Notes: generated by a model not told the origin, from the sequence alone. DNA of 16,076 nt from Parcubacteria group bacterium (GCA_002724975.1 PBQF01000068.1:1-16076); one strand, 5' to 3'. Positions 1-6,819 are shown, counted from the stretch's first letter. A program made the numbers and translations.

Positions 1-157
1 AGGTATGATTTTTTCTTTCAATTTCTAATTCACTTCTCAATTTTCCATTCATCATTTGATGTTCTTTATTAATTTGCATTAAATCTTTTACTCTTGCTCT
101 AAGCTTTTTTATTGTTTTTTTTTGTTTAGCTTCTTCGAATATTCCCACGTAGGTCAT
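1..157 (-). CDS. Small coiled-coil protein, 3' end cut by the window edge
   Basis: The ATG at 157 opens a frame that runs off the window after 52 codons. The visible part is highly charged and predicted helical, with Lys, Glu and Arg spaced like a coiled coil. Residues about 22-43 carry the pattern RV-x-DL-x2-I-x3-H-x3-NGKL. The same pattern occurs in the 111-residue protein at 669-1004, so the two look like paralogues separated by three tiny ORFs. An in-frame TAA lies two codons upstream of the ATG, which fixes the start. No Shine-Dalgarno sequence is evident. Function is unknown. The position suggests a small accessory protein of the replication region. Confidence 0.6.
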   Translation of the reverse strand, partial: MTYVGIFEEAKQKKTIKKLRARVKDLMQINKEHQMMNGKLRSELEIERKNHT

Positions 158-160
158 TTT

Positions 161-340
161 TTATTTAATCAGTTCTAAAGTTTTAATGATTTCCTTCTTT
201 AAATAAGGAATTCTCTCATTTTTCTTTTTTGGCAAAATAACAAAAATATCTCTTTTTGTTTCTTTACAGAGAGCATTAAGAATATTCTCCAGCAATATTT
301 GATTTCTATTTATTTCTATCACTTGCCACCCTTTTAACAT
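161..340 (-). CDS. Hypothetical 59-aa protein
   Basis: This short frame starts with ATG at 340 and stops with TAA at 161-163, three bases before the next small gene begins. The product is rich in Lys, Ile and Leu. Its N-terminal half (WQVIEINRNQILLENIL) could form an amphipathic helix, and its middle has a strand-like DIFVILP segment. It overlaps the 48-aa ORF at 306-452 by 35 nt in another frame, so one of the two may be spurious, although such overlaps occur elsewhere in this phage (SSB/endonuclease I). The ribosome site is weak. I do not recognise the family. Confidence 0.45.
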   Translation of the reverse strand: MLKGWQVIEINRNQILLENILNALCKETKRDIFVILPKKKNERIPYLKKEIIKTLELIK

Positions 341-452
341 CGCTTTGAGTATTCTCTTTTCTTTTAAATATCTTATTGTAATTTTCTAAATAGATTGTAT
401 TGGATTTCGGAGATGCACCATTCCAAGCTTTTCGTTTGGTTTTAAATTTCAC
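306..452 (-). CDS. Hypothetical 48-aa basic protein (GTG start)
   Basis: The GTG start at 452 overlaps the TGA stop of the 78-aa gene upstream in a GTGA junction. A Shine-Dalgarno-like AAAGGTGG lies just upstream, so translational coupling is likely. The product is short, basic and polar (about one quarter Lys or Arg, plus many Asn and Ser), with no membrane segment or cysteine. It resembles the upstream 78-aa protein in composition, but no domain is recognisable. The stop TAG is at 306-308. Overlap with the 59-aa frame at 161-340 is the main doubt. Confidence 0.4.
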   Translation of the reverse strand: MKFKTKRKAWNGASPKSNTIYLENYNKIFKRKENTQSDVKRVASDRNK

Positions 453-685
453 AAGCCACCTTTACAAAAATCATCAAAATTGATTTGGTAGTTTTTTTCT
501 GGTCTTGAATAATTATTCTGTTCTATTTTTTTATTAATATAATATTCGTGTGCCCTCTTTTTAACTTCGGGACGTTTTCTATATTCACGCATATAATTTT
601 TAGACCAAGCCTTACCGTGTTCTGATCTAGACCAAACTAATCTAGCACGTTTTCTACTCTCTGCATATTTATGAGCCACTAACAA
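449..685 (-). CDS. Small basic protein, possible nucleic-acid binder
   Basis: This encodes 78 residues with a strongly basic, aromatic-rich N-terminal two thirds. The pattern MREYRKRPEVKKRAHEYY (about 32-49) is typical of phage Lys/Arg/Tyr helical segments that accompany HNH-type or DNA-binding proteins. No HNH histidines or zinc cysteines are present, so nuclease activity is not supported. The C-terminus is acidic and aromatic (FDDF). The start overlaps the end of the upstream 111-aa gene by 17 nt, as expected inside the operon. A nucleic-acid-binding role is inferred from composition only. Confidence 0.5.
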   Translation of the reverse strand: MLVAHKYAESRKRARLVWSRSEHGKAWSKNYMREYRKRPEVKKRAHEYYINKKIEQNNYSRPEKNYQINFDDFCKGGL

Positions 686-1004
686 TCCCCCTCGCTTTTC
701 TAACCATCGTTTTTAAACTCTTTTCAACCTTTTCTTCAAGCTCTTTTATTTTAGTTTGTAACTTACCATTATTTACTTTATGATTATTACTAATTTCTGT
801 TAAATCCAACACACGATTAAGTAACTCTCCCATTCTTGCGTTAATTTGCATATTTCTTTTAGTAAGTTGATCTACAAGTATTTTTAAATCATTTATTTCC
901 TTTTGTTTATCTGAACTAAAATTAATACCTTCAGCTTTGTGGTTTTCTTCTGTTAATTTATCAACTTGTTTTTGAAAATTTTTAGCGTCTTTATCTGACA
1001 TCAT
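669..1004 (-). CDS. Coiled-coil protein, 111 aa
   Basis: The protein is almost entirely charged helix. Heptad-like Leu/Ile/Val spacing runs from about residue 37 to 100, including LVDQLTKRN and IKELEEKVEKSL. The C-terminus turns basic (MVRKARGIVSG). The central segment RVLDLTEISNNHKVNNGKL matches the truncated protein at the window start, suggesting duplication. Two adjacent ATGs are possible starts (1004 and 1001). The first sits directly after the endonuclease I stop with no gap. It follows SSB and endonuclease I in the replication gene block. A scaffold or dimeric accessory role is possible, but no named family is recognised. Confidence 0.6.
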   Translation of the reverse strand: MMSDKDAKNFQKQVDKLTEENHKAEGINFSSDKQKEINDLKILVDQLTKRNMQINARMGELLNRVLDLTEISNNHKVNNGKLQTKIKELEEKVEKSLKTMVRKARGIVSGS

Positions 1005-1394
1005 TTATTTTATCCAATCGTTAGGTATTGTTTTGTCACAAAATTTAAAATTATTTTTAATACACCACATAGCATACGTTGTTTTAGAATTTTTATAAAT
1101 CTTATTCCTAGAATTTCCAAAAAGAAAACGAATGTCCAATGTGGGGTGTTGCTGTTGAATTAAAATATGTTTCATTCTATCTTCTCGTTTTAGATAACCT
1201 TTAATCTCTATAATAATTCCATTAGCTAAACGTAAATCGGGAGTATATTTACTTTCCTTCTGTGGCTTGAAGTAGCACACAACATACTGTTCATACTCAA
1301 ACTCAACATTCCTTTCATTTAAGTTTTTGATTACAAATTCTTCAAGCCCAGAACGGTATTTAGAAATCGCCTGTACTTTGCGTTTCTTCCTCAT
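1005..1394 (-). CDS. T7-type endonuclease I (Holliday junction resolvase)
   Basis: This is a homologue of T7 gp3, the dimeric junction-resolving nuclease. In T7 that enzyme trims branched concatemers before packaging and degrades host DNA. The 129-residue length is close to the family. The fold motifs are visible in order: RSGLE (E18), YTPD (D53) and EIK (E63 and K65). These correspond to the T7 catalytic set E20, D55, E65 and K67. The following segments KHILIQQQHP, LDIRFLFGNSRNKIYK, YAMWC and the C-terminal WIK also match the T7 protein. It starts inside the 3' end of the SSB gene (35-nt overlap) and abuts the coiled-coil gene downstream. The SSB-endonuclease I order is the same as T7 genes 2.5 and 3. 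Confidence 0.93.
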   Translation of the reverse strand: MRKKRKVQAISKYRSGLEEFVIKNLNERNVEFEYEQYVVCYFKPQKESKYTPDLRLANGIIIEIKGYLKREDRMKHILIQQQHPTLDIRFLFGNSRNKIYKNSKTTYAMWCIKNNFKFCDKTIPNDWIK

Positions 1395-1953
1395 CTGTAG
1401 TTTCGGATTTTATTTCAAATCCGTCCTCTTTTGAGAAACCGAATTGTTCTTCGGCAGCAGATTCTCCATTTCCTTTACCCTCTACTAACTCAATAATCTG
1501 TACTGCTTTCATTCTCAAAGTAGCACCAGCACCGAGCATATTAGTAAAGTAAGGAACACACTGAAAAGCGACCTTCATTTTTGTGCCACTGTAAACAGAT
1601 AACGTCTTTGTTATCGGAATACCTTTAGCATCAAAAATCTTTGGGCGTTGCTCAAAGTCAGTTCCGTTTTTAGTATTTACTTTTGCTTTTAATTTAAAAG
1701 TAAATGTAACCTTACCGTCTTTAGCGACTTTGTAAGGTTTGTGAGGAGACAGCTTACCTTTATTCTTCTTCGCCACTTCATCAATAGTCTTTTCGACTAA
1801 TTCAATGAATGGTTTAGATTGAATTTTAGGTAAGGTTAGTTTCGTCCTATACAATCCGTTAACATCGAATTTAGTATCAGGAGAAAACAAATAGGGATAT
1901 TCTGCAATTCCCTCTGTGGTAGTATGCGTTTTTAACTTAATTGTTTTTTGCAT
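1360..1953 (-). CDS. T7 gp2.5-type single-stranded DNA-binding protein
   Basis: This encodes a 197-residue SSB that coats ssDNA during phage replication and recombination. The start at 1953 was chosen because GGAGGT lies 7 nt upstream of that ATG. The longer in-frame extension upstream would run far into the GcrA gene. Family features are an LYRTKLTLPK strand near residue 35, a VPYFTNMLGAGATLRMKAVQ-like segment matching the T7 VPY...GA motif near the end of the OB fold, and a long acidic C-terminal tail ending in GDF. T7 gp2.5 also ends in GDF, and in T7 this tail with its terminal Phe contacts polymerase and helicase. The gene overlaps GcrA by 17 nt upstream and endonuclease I by 35 nt downstream. 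Confidence 0.9.
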   Translation of the reverse strand: MQKTIKLKTHTTTEGIAEYPYLFSPDTKFDVNGLYRTKLTLPKIQSKPFIELVEKTIDEVAKKNKGKLSPHKPYKVAKDGKVTFTFKLKAKVNTKNGTDFEQRPKIFDAKGIPITKTLSVYSGTKMKVAFQCVPYFTNMLGAGATLRMKAVQIIELVEGKGNGESAAEEQFGFSKEDGFEIKSETTDEEETQSTGDF

Positions 1954-2368
1954 AAGTTTTACCTCCAAGAGTACACCCAATATCGGTATCTCGTTCAACG
2001 TGAGTAAGTTTATAATGTTTTTTACAATAACTCTGATCTTCCCACGTTTTACGTCCACAAAACAATTTTGGTGGACAATCATTTCCTAATGGAAACCGAC
2101 ATATATCATCTGTTAAATCTTCTAGGGTTGTAGGGTTTTCGGGTTCATTTATTAGAGGAATAGATTTTTGTGTTTTATACTCAATTAACATACGAGATTT
2201 TTTAATTCCTAATAATCCACCACGTTTTCTAGGAGTACAATTAATTCTATTTGCTTTTCCAATAATTGAATTTTTTGTAGTACCCAACACTTCGGCAATT
2301 TCAATAGCCTTATGTCCATTATCCCACATTTCTTTTAATTTACTTAATCTATAATCCGTCCACTTCAT
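1937..2368 (-). CDS. gcrA: GcrA-family transcriptional regulator
   Basis: In alphaproteobacteria GcrA binds DNA and sigma70-RNA polymerase and activates promoters, in Caulobacter in connection with CcrM methylation at GANTC. This 143-residue protein has both family ends. The N-terminal HTH starts KWTDYRLSKLKEMW and continues IAEVLGTTKNSIIGKANR (residues 3-41). The C-terminal cysteine motif is CRFPLG (C90), C98, FCG (C104) and YCKKH (C115, H118). The ATG overlaps the TGA of the upstream membrane micropeptide (ATGA), so it is translated by coupling. It could redirect host transcription during early infection or serve lysogenic control. Family assignment is firm; the phage role is inferred. Confidence 0.88.
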   Translation of the reverse strand: MKWTDYRLSKLKEMWDNGHKAIEIAEVLGTTKNSIIGKANRINCTPRKRGGLLGIKKSRMLIEYKTQKSIPLINEPENPTTLEDLTDDICRFPLGNDCPPKLFCGRKTWEDQSYCKKHYKLTHVERDTDIGCTLGGKTYAKNN

Positions 2369-2448
2369 ATTATCACCACCAACATATAAATAGAAAGTAT
2401 AGTAATAAACCCTAGCACACTAAATACGATAATAAAAAATGGGTTCAT
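2365..2448 (-). CDS. 27-aa single-pass membrane micropeptide
   Basis: The frame ATG 2448 to TGA 2365 encodes 27 residues, nearly all hydrophobic (MNPFFIIVFSVLGFITILSI, then YMLVVII). That is enough for one transmembrane helix. It joins both neighbours by 4-nt ATGA overlaps: its ATG overlaps the stop of the 84-aa gene, and its TGA overlaps the ATG of GcrA. A purine-rich GAGAAGAAGAAAAG precedes the start. Without it the two neighbours would be separated by a 76-nt gap, which is unusual in this operon. The double coupling is the main reason to call such a short ORF. Function is unknown. Confidence 0.6.
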   Translation of the reverse strand: MNPFFIIVFSVLGFITILSIYMLVVII

Positions 2449-2699
2449 CTTTTCTTCTTCTCTACCCATATATCATTTACTGGCTTACAGTAGGTCAGAA
2501 ATACTTTGTATTCTTTAGTATCAACTTTATAAAATACTCCATCAAATTCTTGCTCTCCCTCTTTAGAATAAGTATTTGTTTTTACATATTCTTCACAACT
2601 TTGATAATCAAGAAACTTATCTTTCAAAAGATATTTAATACCTACCTCTTGTGGGTTAATTTCACTCGGTAATATAAGTAACATTAATAATTCAAACAT
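2445..2699 (-). CDS. Small two-cysteine protein with hydrophobic N-terminus
   Basis: This 84-residue protein begins MFELLMLLILPS, a short hydrophobic stretch that could be a signal peptide or membrane anchor. The rest is polar, with two cysteines in contexts SCEEYV (about 35) and YCKPVND (about 71), and a basic end. A protein in the lysis region at 13983-14204 has the same plan: short hydrophobic N-terminus, ACVEAA and then SCVKVND near the end. The two may share a disulfide-linked exported fold. It starts immediately after the cyclotransferase stop and is coupled downstream to the micropeptide. No known domain is recognised. Confidence 0.6.
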   Translation of the reverse strand: MFELLMLLILPSEINPQEVGIKYLLKDKFLDYQSCEEYVKTNTYSKEGEQEFDGVFYKVDTKEYKVFLTYCKPVNDIWVEKKKR

Positions 2700-3095
2700 T
2701 TAATTTCCTTGTGTTGGTTCTTCTGCATTGTTTAGCCATTCAAAATATTTTTCATCTTCATTAACACGAATGGAATTTGATGTAGTTCCAATTTTTTCAG
2801 GATAAATATATCCAAAAACATTTTGATCAATTTCTCTAAAAGTATAACCACCACCACACTCAATAAAATCACATCTTTTTTTTATATCTTCAGTTACATT
2901 ATAAAGTTCCCCTTTAATCTTATAAGGATTTTTACGATCAGTATAATAAACAAATGGAAAAGAAGCACCACCAGCAGAAGTCATTACAAAGCCATTAGCT
3001 TTAGTAACGTACTCACCAAGAAACTCACCATCACTAATGGCCTGATGTAATGTACCATCACTTTTCAATGTTCCATAAACAAATAAATTAATCAT
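2700..3095 (-). CDS. Gamma-glutamylcyclotransferase-like (AIG2 fold) protein
   Basis: Proteins of this fold release 5-oxoproline from gamma-glutamyl amines, peptides or glutathione. Many phage members have unknown substrates. The 131-residue length is typical. Near the N-terminus FVYGTLKSDG gives the family YGTL motif (residues 7-10). KGELYNVT gives the GELY strand (62-65). CDFIECGGGYTFRE places the expected catalytic Glu at 79, followed by the usual Tyr/Arg-bearing strand. The gene lies 17 nt downstream of the RNA polymerase and directly upstream of the 84-aa gene. A gamma-glutamyl-removing enzyme is notable because an amidoligase and an amidotransferase-like protein are encoded divergently in the same window. 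A functional link is inference. Confidence 0.82.
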   Translation of the reverse strand: MINLFVYGTLKSDGTLHQAISDGEFLGEYVTKANGFVMTSAGGASFPFVYYTDRKNPYKIKGELYNVTEDIKKRCDFIECGGGYTFREIDQNVFGYIYPEKIGTTSNSIRVNEDEKYFEWLNNAEEPTQGN

Positions 3096-3112
3096 ATATC
3101 CACACTATACAT

Positions 3113-5587
3113 TTAACTAAAAAAATATCTACTATTTTCTACCTGCTGAAGCTCAAGATTCCCCCGTTCAGGTGGCTTGGGTAGTTTATCCTTATATTTC
3201 GTAGGTAACTGGTCGAGAAATTCATTATATAACAGGTTGAGCTGGTCTGGACTGAATAAATCAACAATTACTCGTCTTATAACCTTATGTAAATCGTCAA
3301 TTCTATTTGGAGTTGTAGCAAAACTATCGTGGATCATCATTAGATTTGGCAGTGGATTATCATTCATTTTACAATATAAAGCTGTCGCTTGGGCTATCGC
3401 ACCATCAAAACTGTGGACAATATTGGGTGCACTTGAAGAAACCATCTTTCTAGCGTCCTTGCGTTCCATTTGTCGTCTTAATGTTGTGTAAACTAAAGAA
3501 CCAGCAATCGCTGTTTTAACTCTATACTTTGCTGTATATCTATAATCCTGTAATACTTTAAATCCCATAGGGGTTGTCCATTGTAGAGAAAGATTTACTT
3601 TACTAAATAATTTAGCTACCGATTGAAACCACTTCATTAGTTCACTAGCTAAACGAATTTCACTTTCTAAATGTTTCCAAACAATACCAGCTAACCATCT
3701 ACAATCTTTAAAACCATCATCTTCTAAACATTTTGGCTTGTGTCCTAGTTCTACCTGTTTTTTGTATTCATCAAATATTTGCTGTCTAGCACCATAGAGT
3801 TTTAAACCATAAACATAAGTCATAATGTTTCTCTTAACTATTTGACGAGAAATACCATACTGCAACCAACGATTTGCCTCTAAACTTCCCTGCGAAGCGG
3901 CAGCTTTAACCTCAATTTCAACTTTTCTCGCTACAATAGTGTATATATCTTGAGGTTTATCACTTGGGATCACATTAACTTTAGCAGCCGTTTCAGGATC
4001 TCGCATCAGGATTGATAATATCTGAAGTCCTGAACAAGTAGCATCTATACTCACTGGTAAGTTGCATACATAATCTTCTCCTTGTTCCAACGCACCTTTA
4101 ATATGAAAACAAGCCTGTAAAAATTCCATTGGCTTATCACATTTTCCCCAATCAGTATTATCTAAAGGATTATTAGCCCACTCTACAATTTCTCGTTCCA
4201 TTGATTTAATAAATTCATACCTTTCATCATAAGTAATTTTATCATTACCCCAAGTGTTAGCCGCGTGGATATACAACCAATACTTCCCAGTTGTTCCTAA
4301 CTTCTCGCCATTAGCAAAACATAAAATAGATTTTATTTTCTGATCAGCTTGGTAATTGTAAGTTGTTCCCACAGAATACAATCGTCCCCTTGTGTCAGCA
4401 TTAATGACATAATGAAACTTATCAAATTCACTATACTCATTAGCAATATCTTTTGCTGTGCTGGTACTCACGACTTTAGAAATTCTCGCTATTTCATCAG
4501 CGTATATTCTACTTAAATCTCGTTTGAATTTAATCAGCAGCTCTTTGGAAGTGTCTACTCTGGGATCACGATAAACCCCAGTTGGCTTACCTTTCTTGTC
4601 GAGAAAGCTATCCCTTGAAGGGAAGTCCCCAAGTGTTGTTCCTGATTTCCAAATTTCATTAAACACGGGTAAAACATTTTTATCTACTTGAAATTCAACA
4701 GATTGTAAGTAATTCACTGCACCATAGAAATCTTTTAGATCAATATCTTTAAGGGTTTGTAGGTATTTATAATTGTGGGATTTAATTAGAGGAGATTTAG
4801 AAAGATACTCGTTAATGTAACCACCATTAAAAGGTGACGACCAATCACGAGGTTTGATTATCATTGGTTTGTGGTAGGGTGTTAATACTGAACATTTAAA
4901 ATTACCCTCATCAATACGTTTTACGACTTCGGGTTTTAATGTTAAATAATTTTGAGATTTATTTCTAGCTTTTTTTAAATTTTTAATAACACATAAGCCA
5001 GTAAATCTAATCGTTAAATCTATAAGTTGCTGACCGACTAATGCTACTTTAGAAACATTCCAAGCTGTGTGTTTAACTTCATACTTATTTAAAGTATGGG
5101 CGAAAACCTTTTTCCTGTGAGTTACATTTCTAGTTCTCGTCATCAAGTCCTTTAAAATACGACTATGTAGAAAAGGTAAAGTCTTTTTAAAGATGCCATT
5201 CTGTTCTTCAAGTTCTAACATACCCCCAATAGATAGAGATATTTGTAAAAGAGTTTTCTTTAAAGCTATGCCATCTATAATTCCTTTAAGGGTAATTAAA
5301 GCAATCTTTTTGGGATCGTCTAAATCTCTTAAAGGTTCAGCAGAAGTTTTACTCCGTCCTGCCATACCACTAAAACTCTCGTTAATAAAATGTTGGATTG
5401 CCTCACTTAATGGTAGGATTAATTCTTTTTGTAGGTAGATGTATGGAGGCGTGACGGAATTTCTACCTTTCTCGACATTTTTTTTAAGCTGGTAGTCATA
5501 TCTTTCTCTACCCTGTCGGATCATATCGCCTTCACGTTCTAATTCTAGGTTTAATAATCGCTTTTCTTTTTCTTCTAGGTTTTCCAA
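3113..5587 (-). CDS. T7-type single-subunit DNA-directed RNA polymerase
   Basis: This 824-residue polymerase (T7: 883) would transcribe the middle and late phage genes from phage-specific promoters. Palm and finger motifs are intact: DTRGRLYSVG (398-407), SIDATCSGLQ with the metal-binding Asp at 515, RQIVKRNIMTYVYG with R581, K585 and Y593 (T7 R627, K631, Y639), TPMGFKVLQDY near 672-682, APNIVHSFDG with H725, and MIHDSF with the second Asp at 754. The start is TTG at 5587, directly after the integrase TAA. AGAGG inside the last integrase codons is a suitable Shine-Dalgarno sequence, and no ATG occurs before residue 22. The C-terminus (SRYFFS) differs from the T7 FAFA ending. Position downstream of integrase and a regulator implies early expression by the host polymerase. 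Confidence 0.96.
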   Translation of the reverse strand: MENLEEKEKRLLNLELEREGDMIRQGRERYDYQLKKNVEKGRNSVTPPYIYLQKELILPLSEAIQHFINESFSGMAGRSKTSAEPLRDLDDPKKIALITLKGIIDGIALKKTLLQISLSIGGMLELEEQNGIFKKTLPFLHSRILKDLMTRTRNVTHRKKVFAHTLNKYEVKHTAWNVSKVALVGQQLIDLTIRFTGLCVIKNLKKARNKSQNYLTLKPEVVKRIDEGNFKCSVLTPYHKPMIIKPRDWSSPFNGGYINEYLSKSPLIKSHNYKYLQTLKDIDLKDFYGAVNYLQSVEFQVDKNVLPVFNEIWKSGTTLGDFPSRDSFLDKKGKPTGVYRDPRVDTSKELLIKFKRDLSRIYADEIARISKVVSTSTAKDIANEYSEFDKFHYVINADTRGRLYSVGTTYNYQADQKIKSILCFANGEKLGTTGKYWLYIHAANTWGNDKITYDERYEFIKSMEREIVEWANNPLDNTDWGKCDKPMEFLQACFHIKGALEQGEDYVCNLPVSIDATCSGLQILSILMRDPETAAKVNVIPSDKPQDIYTIVARKVEIEVKAAASQGSLEANRWLQYGISRQIVKRNIMTYVYGLKLYGARQQIFDEYKKQVELGHKPKCLEDDGFKDCRWLAGIVWKHLESEIRLASELMKWFQSVAKLFSKVNLSLQWTTPMGFKVLQDYRYTAKYRVKTAIAGSLVYTTLRRQMERKDARKMVSSSAPNIVHSFDGAIAQATALYCKMNDNPLPNLMMIHDSFATTPNRIDDLHKVIRRVIVDLFSPDQLNLLYNEFLDQLPTKYKDKLPKPPERGNLELQQVENSRYFFS

Positions 5588-6427
5588 TTAGTTGATCCTC
5601 TGTTTAATAGCTGAATATAATTGTTCTTTTGTAGGGTGGTTATAACCTTGCGTCATACGAATATCGTTATGACCTACTGCAATCTGTACGACTTCAATTC
5701 CAATCTTATGATGTAGCATACGAGTAATACAGGTATGCCGAAGCGAATGGATTACAAAGTCTTTCTCGCTATCCATACCTATATTTTTCCTAACTTTTCT
5801 CCAAGTCCACTCTACACAAGATTTTGTGAAGGGAAATGGACGAGGAAGACCGATTTTTTTTCTCGTCATTAAAAGCTGTTTAACTCTATTAAAAATAGGT
5901 ACGTACCTGTCGTCCCCGTTTTTAGTATTTTTAAATAAAACAAAATCTTCACTAACATCTGACCACTGTAAACTTAAAGCCTCGCCTAACCTACAGCCGA
6001 CATCAATAAGAAAAACCCAAAGGTCAGATTTCTCTTTATGACCTAATTCATTTGTTTTACTTATTAATAATTTTTCTATTGCTGGTGTTAAGGTGAATTT
6101 TCTTTTGTTGTTTACTCGTTCATATTGAATAAGAGGTACACCCCATTTAAAGGTAAAACCACTACACCCTCTAGCATAAGTAATTAATTTTGATAAGGCA
6201 GCTAACTTACGATTAATTGTACCACCACTATATTTACGTTTTACTTTTAAATAATATTTAAACTCTCTAATGATTTCAGTTGATAAATCTTTCATTGGTT
6301 TATGACTACTCCACCAACGAGAAAAGATTTCAGCATTTTCAACACTACGTTCCCCACTCTTTTGTAGTGACCACTCTAGTTGATTAACTTTTTGGATTAT
6401 CTCTTTAACAGATATATGTTTTGACAT
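5588..6427 (-). CDS. int: Tyrosine-recombinase integrase
   Basis: This encodes a 279-residue phage integrase. An N-terminal SAM-like core-binding region (about 25-100) is followed by the catalytic domain with all expected residues: R146 in GCRLGEAL, K169 in KNTKNGDDR, HSLRH with H227 and R230, GH at 252-253, and the nucleophile Y262 in TQGYNHP. It should catalyse site-specific integration and excision at attP/attB. The ATG at 6427 has GAGGTAG upstream, inside the end of the regulator gene. The RNA polymerase TTG follows without a gap. Integrase before RNA polymerase is known from temperate-like marine T7 relatives. I found no tRNA-derived att core nearby. Confidence 0.95.
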   Translation of the reverse strand: MSKHISVKEIIQKVNQLEWSLQKSGERSVENAEIFSRWWSSHKPMKDLSTEIIREFKYYLKVKRKYSGGTINRKLAALSKLITYARGCSGFTFKWGVPLIQYERVNNKRKFTLTPAIEKLLISKTNELGHKEKSDLWVFLIDVGCRLGEALSLQWSDVSEDFVLFKNTKNGDDRYVPIFNRVKQLLMTRKKIGLPRPFPFTKSCVEWTWRKVRKNIGMDSEKDFVIHSLRHTCITRMLHHKIGIEVVQIAVGHNDIRMTQGYNHPTKEQLYSAIKQRIN

Positions 6428-6433
6428 TGTGTG

Positions 6434-6784
6434 CTACCTCAATAATTTGGTTAATTTAGCTTTAACTTTTTTTCCTTTATCTGTTAAGACTATTATTTCC
6501 CCATAGAACCCCTCTTTCTTATTTTTAATTTTACATAAGTTTACATTACTTAAACCCACAAACGCAGCAGCGATCCGTTCATAGCTAGTAGCAAAATACT
6601 CGCTACCATCTTTAACTCCTAGCTTACCAATTAGGCATAGCAAACAAAAAACCCCAGCAGTTGTGAAGTCAATGTTCGGATTGATTTTCCTAAAGGTTTT
6701 AATCATATCCAAGCCAAACACAACACCCTCTAGTCTTGTACTAGCCATTCTGATTTTCACTTTATTTTTATCCACTCTGATCAT
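6434..6784 (-). CDS. Winged-helix-like regulator (MarR-type C-terminus)
   Basis: This is the first gene of the integrase-RNA polymerase unit, 116 residues long. A hydrophobic helix region FTTAGVFCLLCLIGKLG (about 40-56) is followed by YERIAAAFVGLSNVNLCKI, then a strand pair ending IIVLTDKGKKVKAKL. The LTxKGxxx element is typical of the wing and final helix of MarR-like winged-helix proteins. A basic N-terminus precedes it, and Met13 is an alternative start. The ATG at 6784 lies about 7-8 nt from a sigma70-like -10 element, so the mRNA would be nearly leaderless. A half-conserved operator-like site overlaps that promoter. I infer a repressor, regulator or excision-control protein. Similarity is by pattern only. 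Confidence 0.5.
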   Translation of the reverse strand: MIRVDKNKVKIRMASTRLEGVVFGLDMIKTFRKINPNIDFTTAGVFCLLCLIGKLGVKDGSEYFATSYERIAAAFVGLSNVNLCKIKNKKEGFYGEIIVLTDKGKKVKAKLTKLLR

Positions 6785-6819
6785 AAGTGTACTTATAGTT
6801 GTATGAGATAGAAAGTCAA
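6785..6819 (-). promoter_or_regulatory. Sigma70-like promoter of the regulator-int-RNAP operon
   Basis: On the minus strand TTGACT (6819-6814) and TATAAG (6797-6792) are separated by 16 bp. Each matches the host consensus in five of six positions. The expected start point, about 7 nt past the -10, falls at 6785-6784, on or next to the ATG of the regulator gene. The transcript would then be leaderless or nearly so, as for lambda cI from PRM. The degenerate operator-like 13-mer 6789-6801 covers the -10 element. ATAAGT-GT-ACTTAT (6783-6796) forms a second inverted repeat over the start. Confidence 0.6.

Noticed and set aside
2439..2672. 77-aa plus-strand ORF
   Set aside because: Complement of the coupled 84-aa and micropeptide genes; its hydrophobic content mirrors their codons and no ribosome site or neighbour supports it.
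3096..3112. CACACTATA near the end of the RNA polymerase gene as a phage promoter
   Set aside because: The core alone is common by chance in this AT-rich DNA (also inside integrase), the orientation is opposite to the genes and the flanks do not match T7 or SP6.
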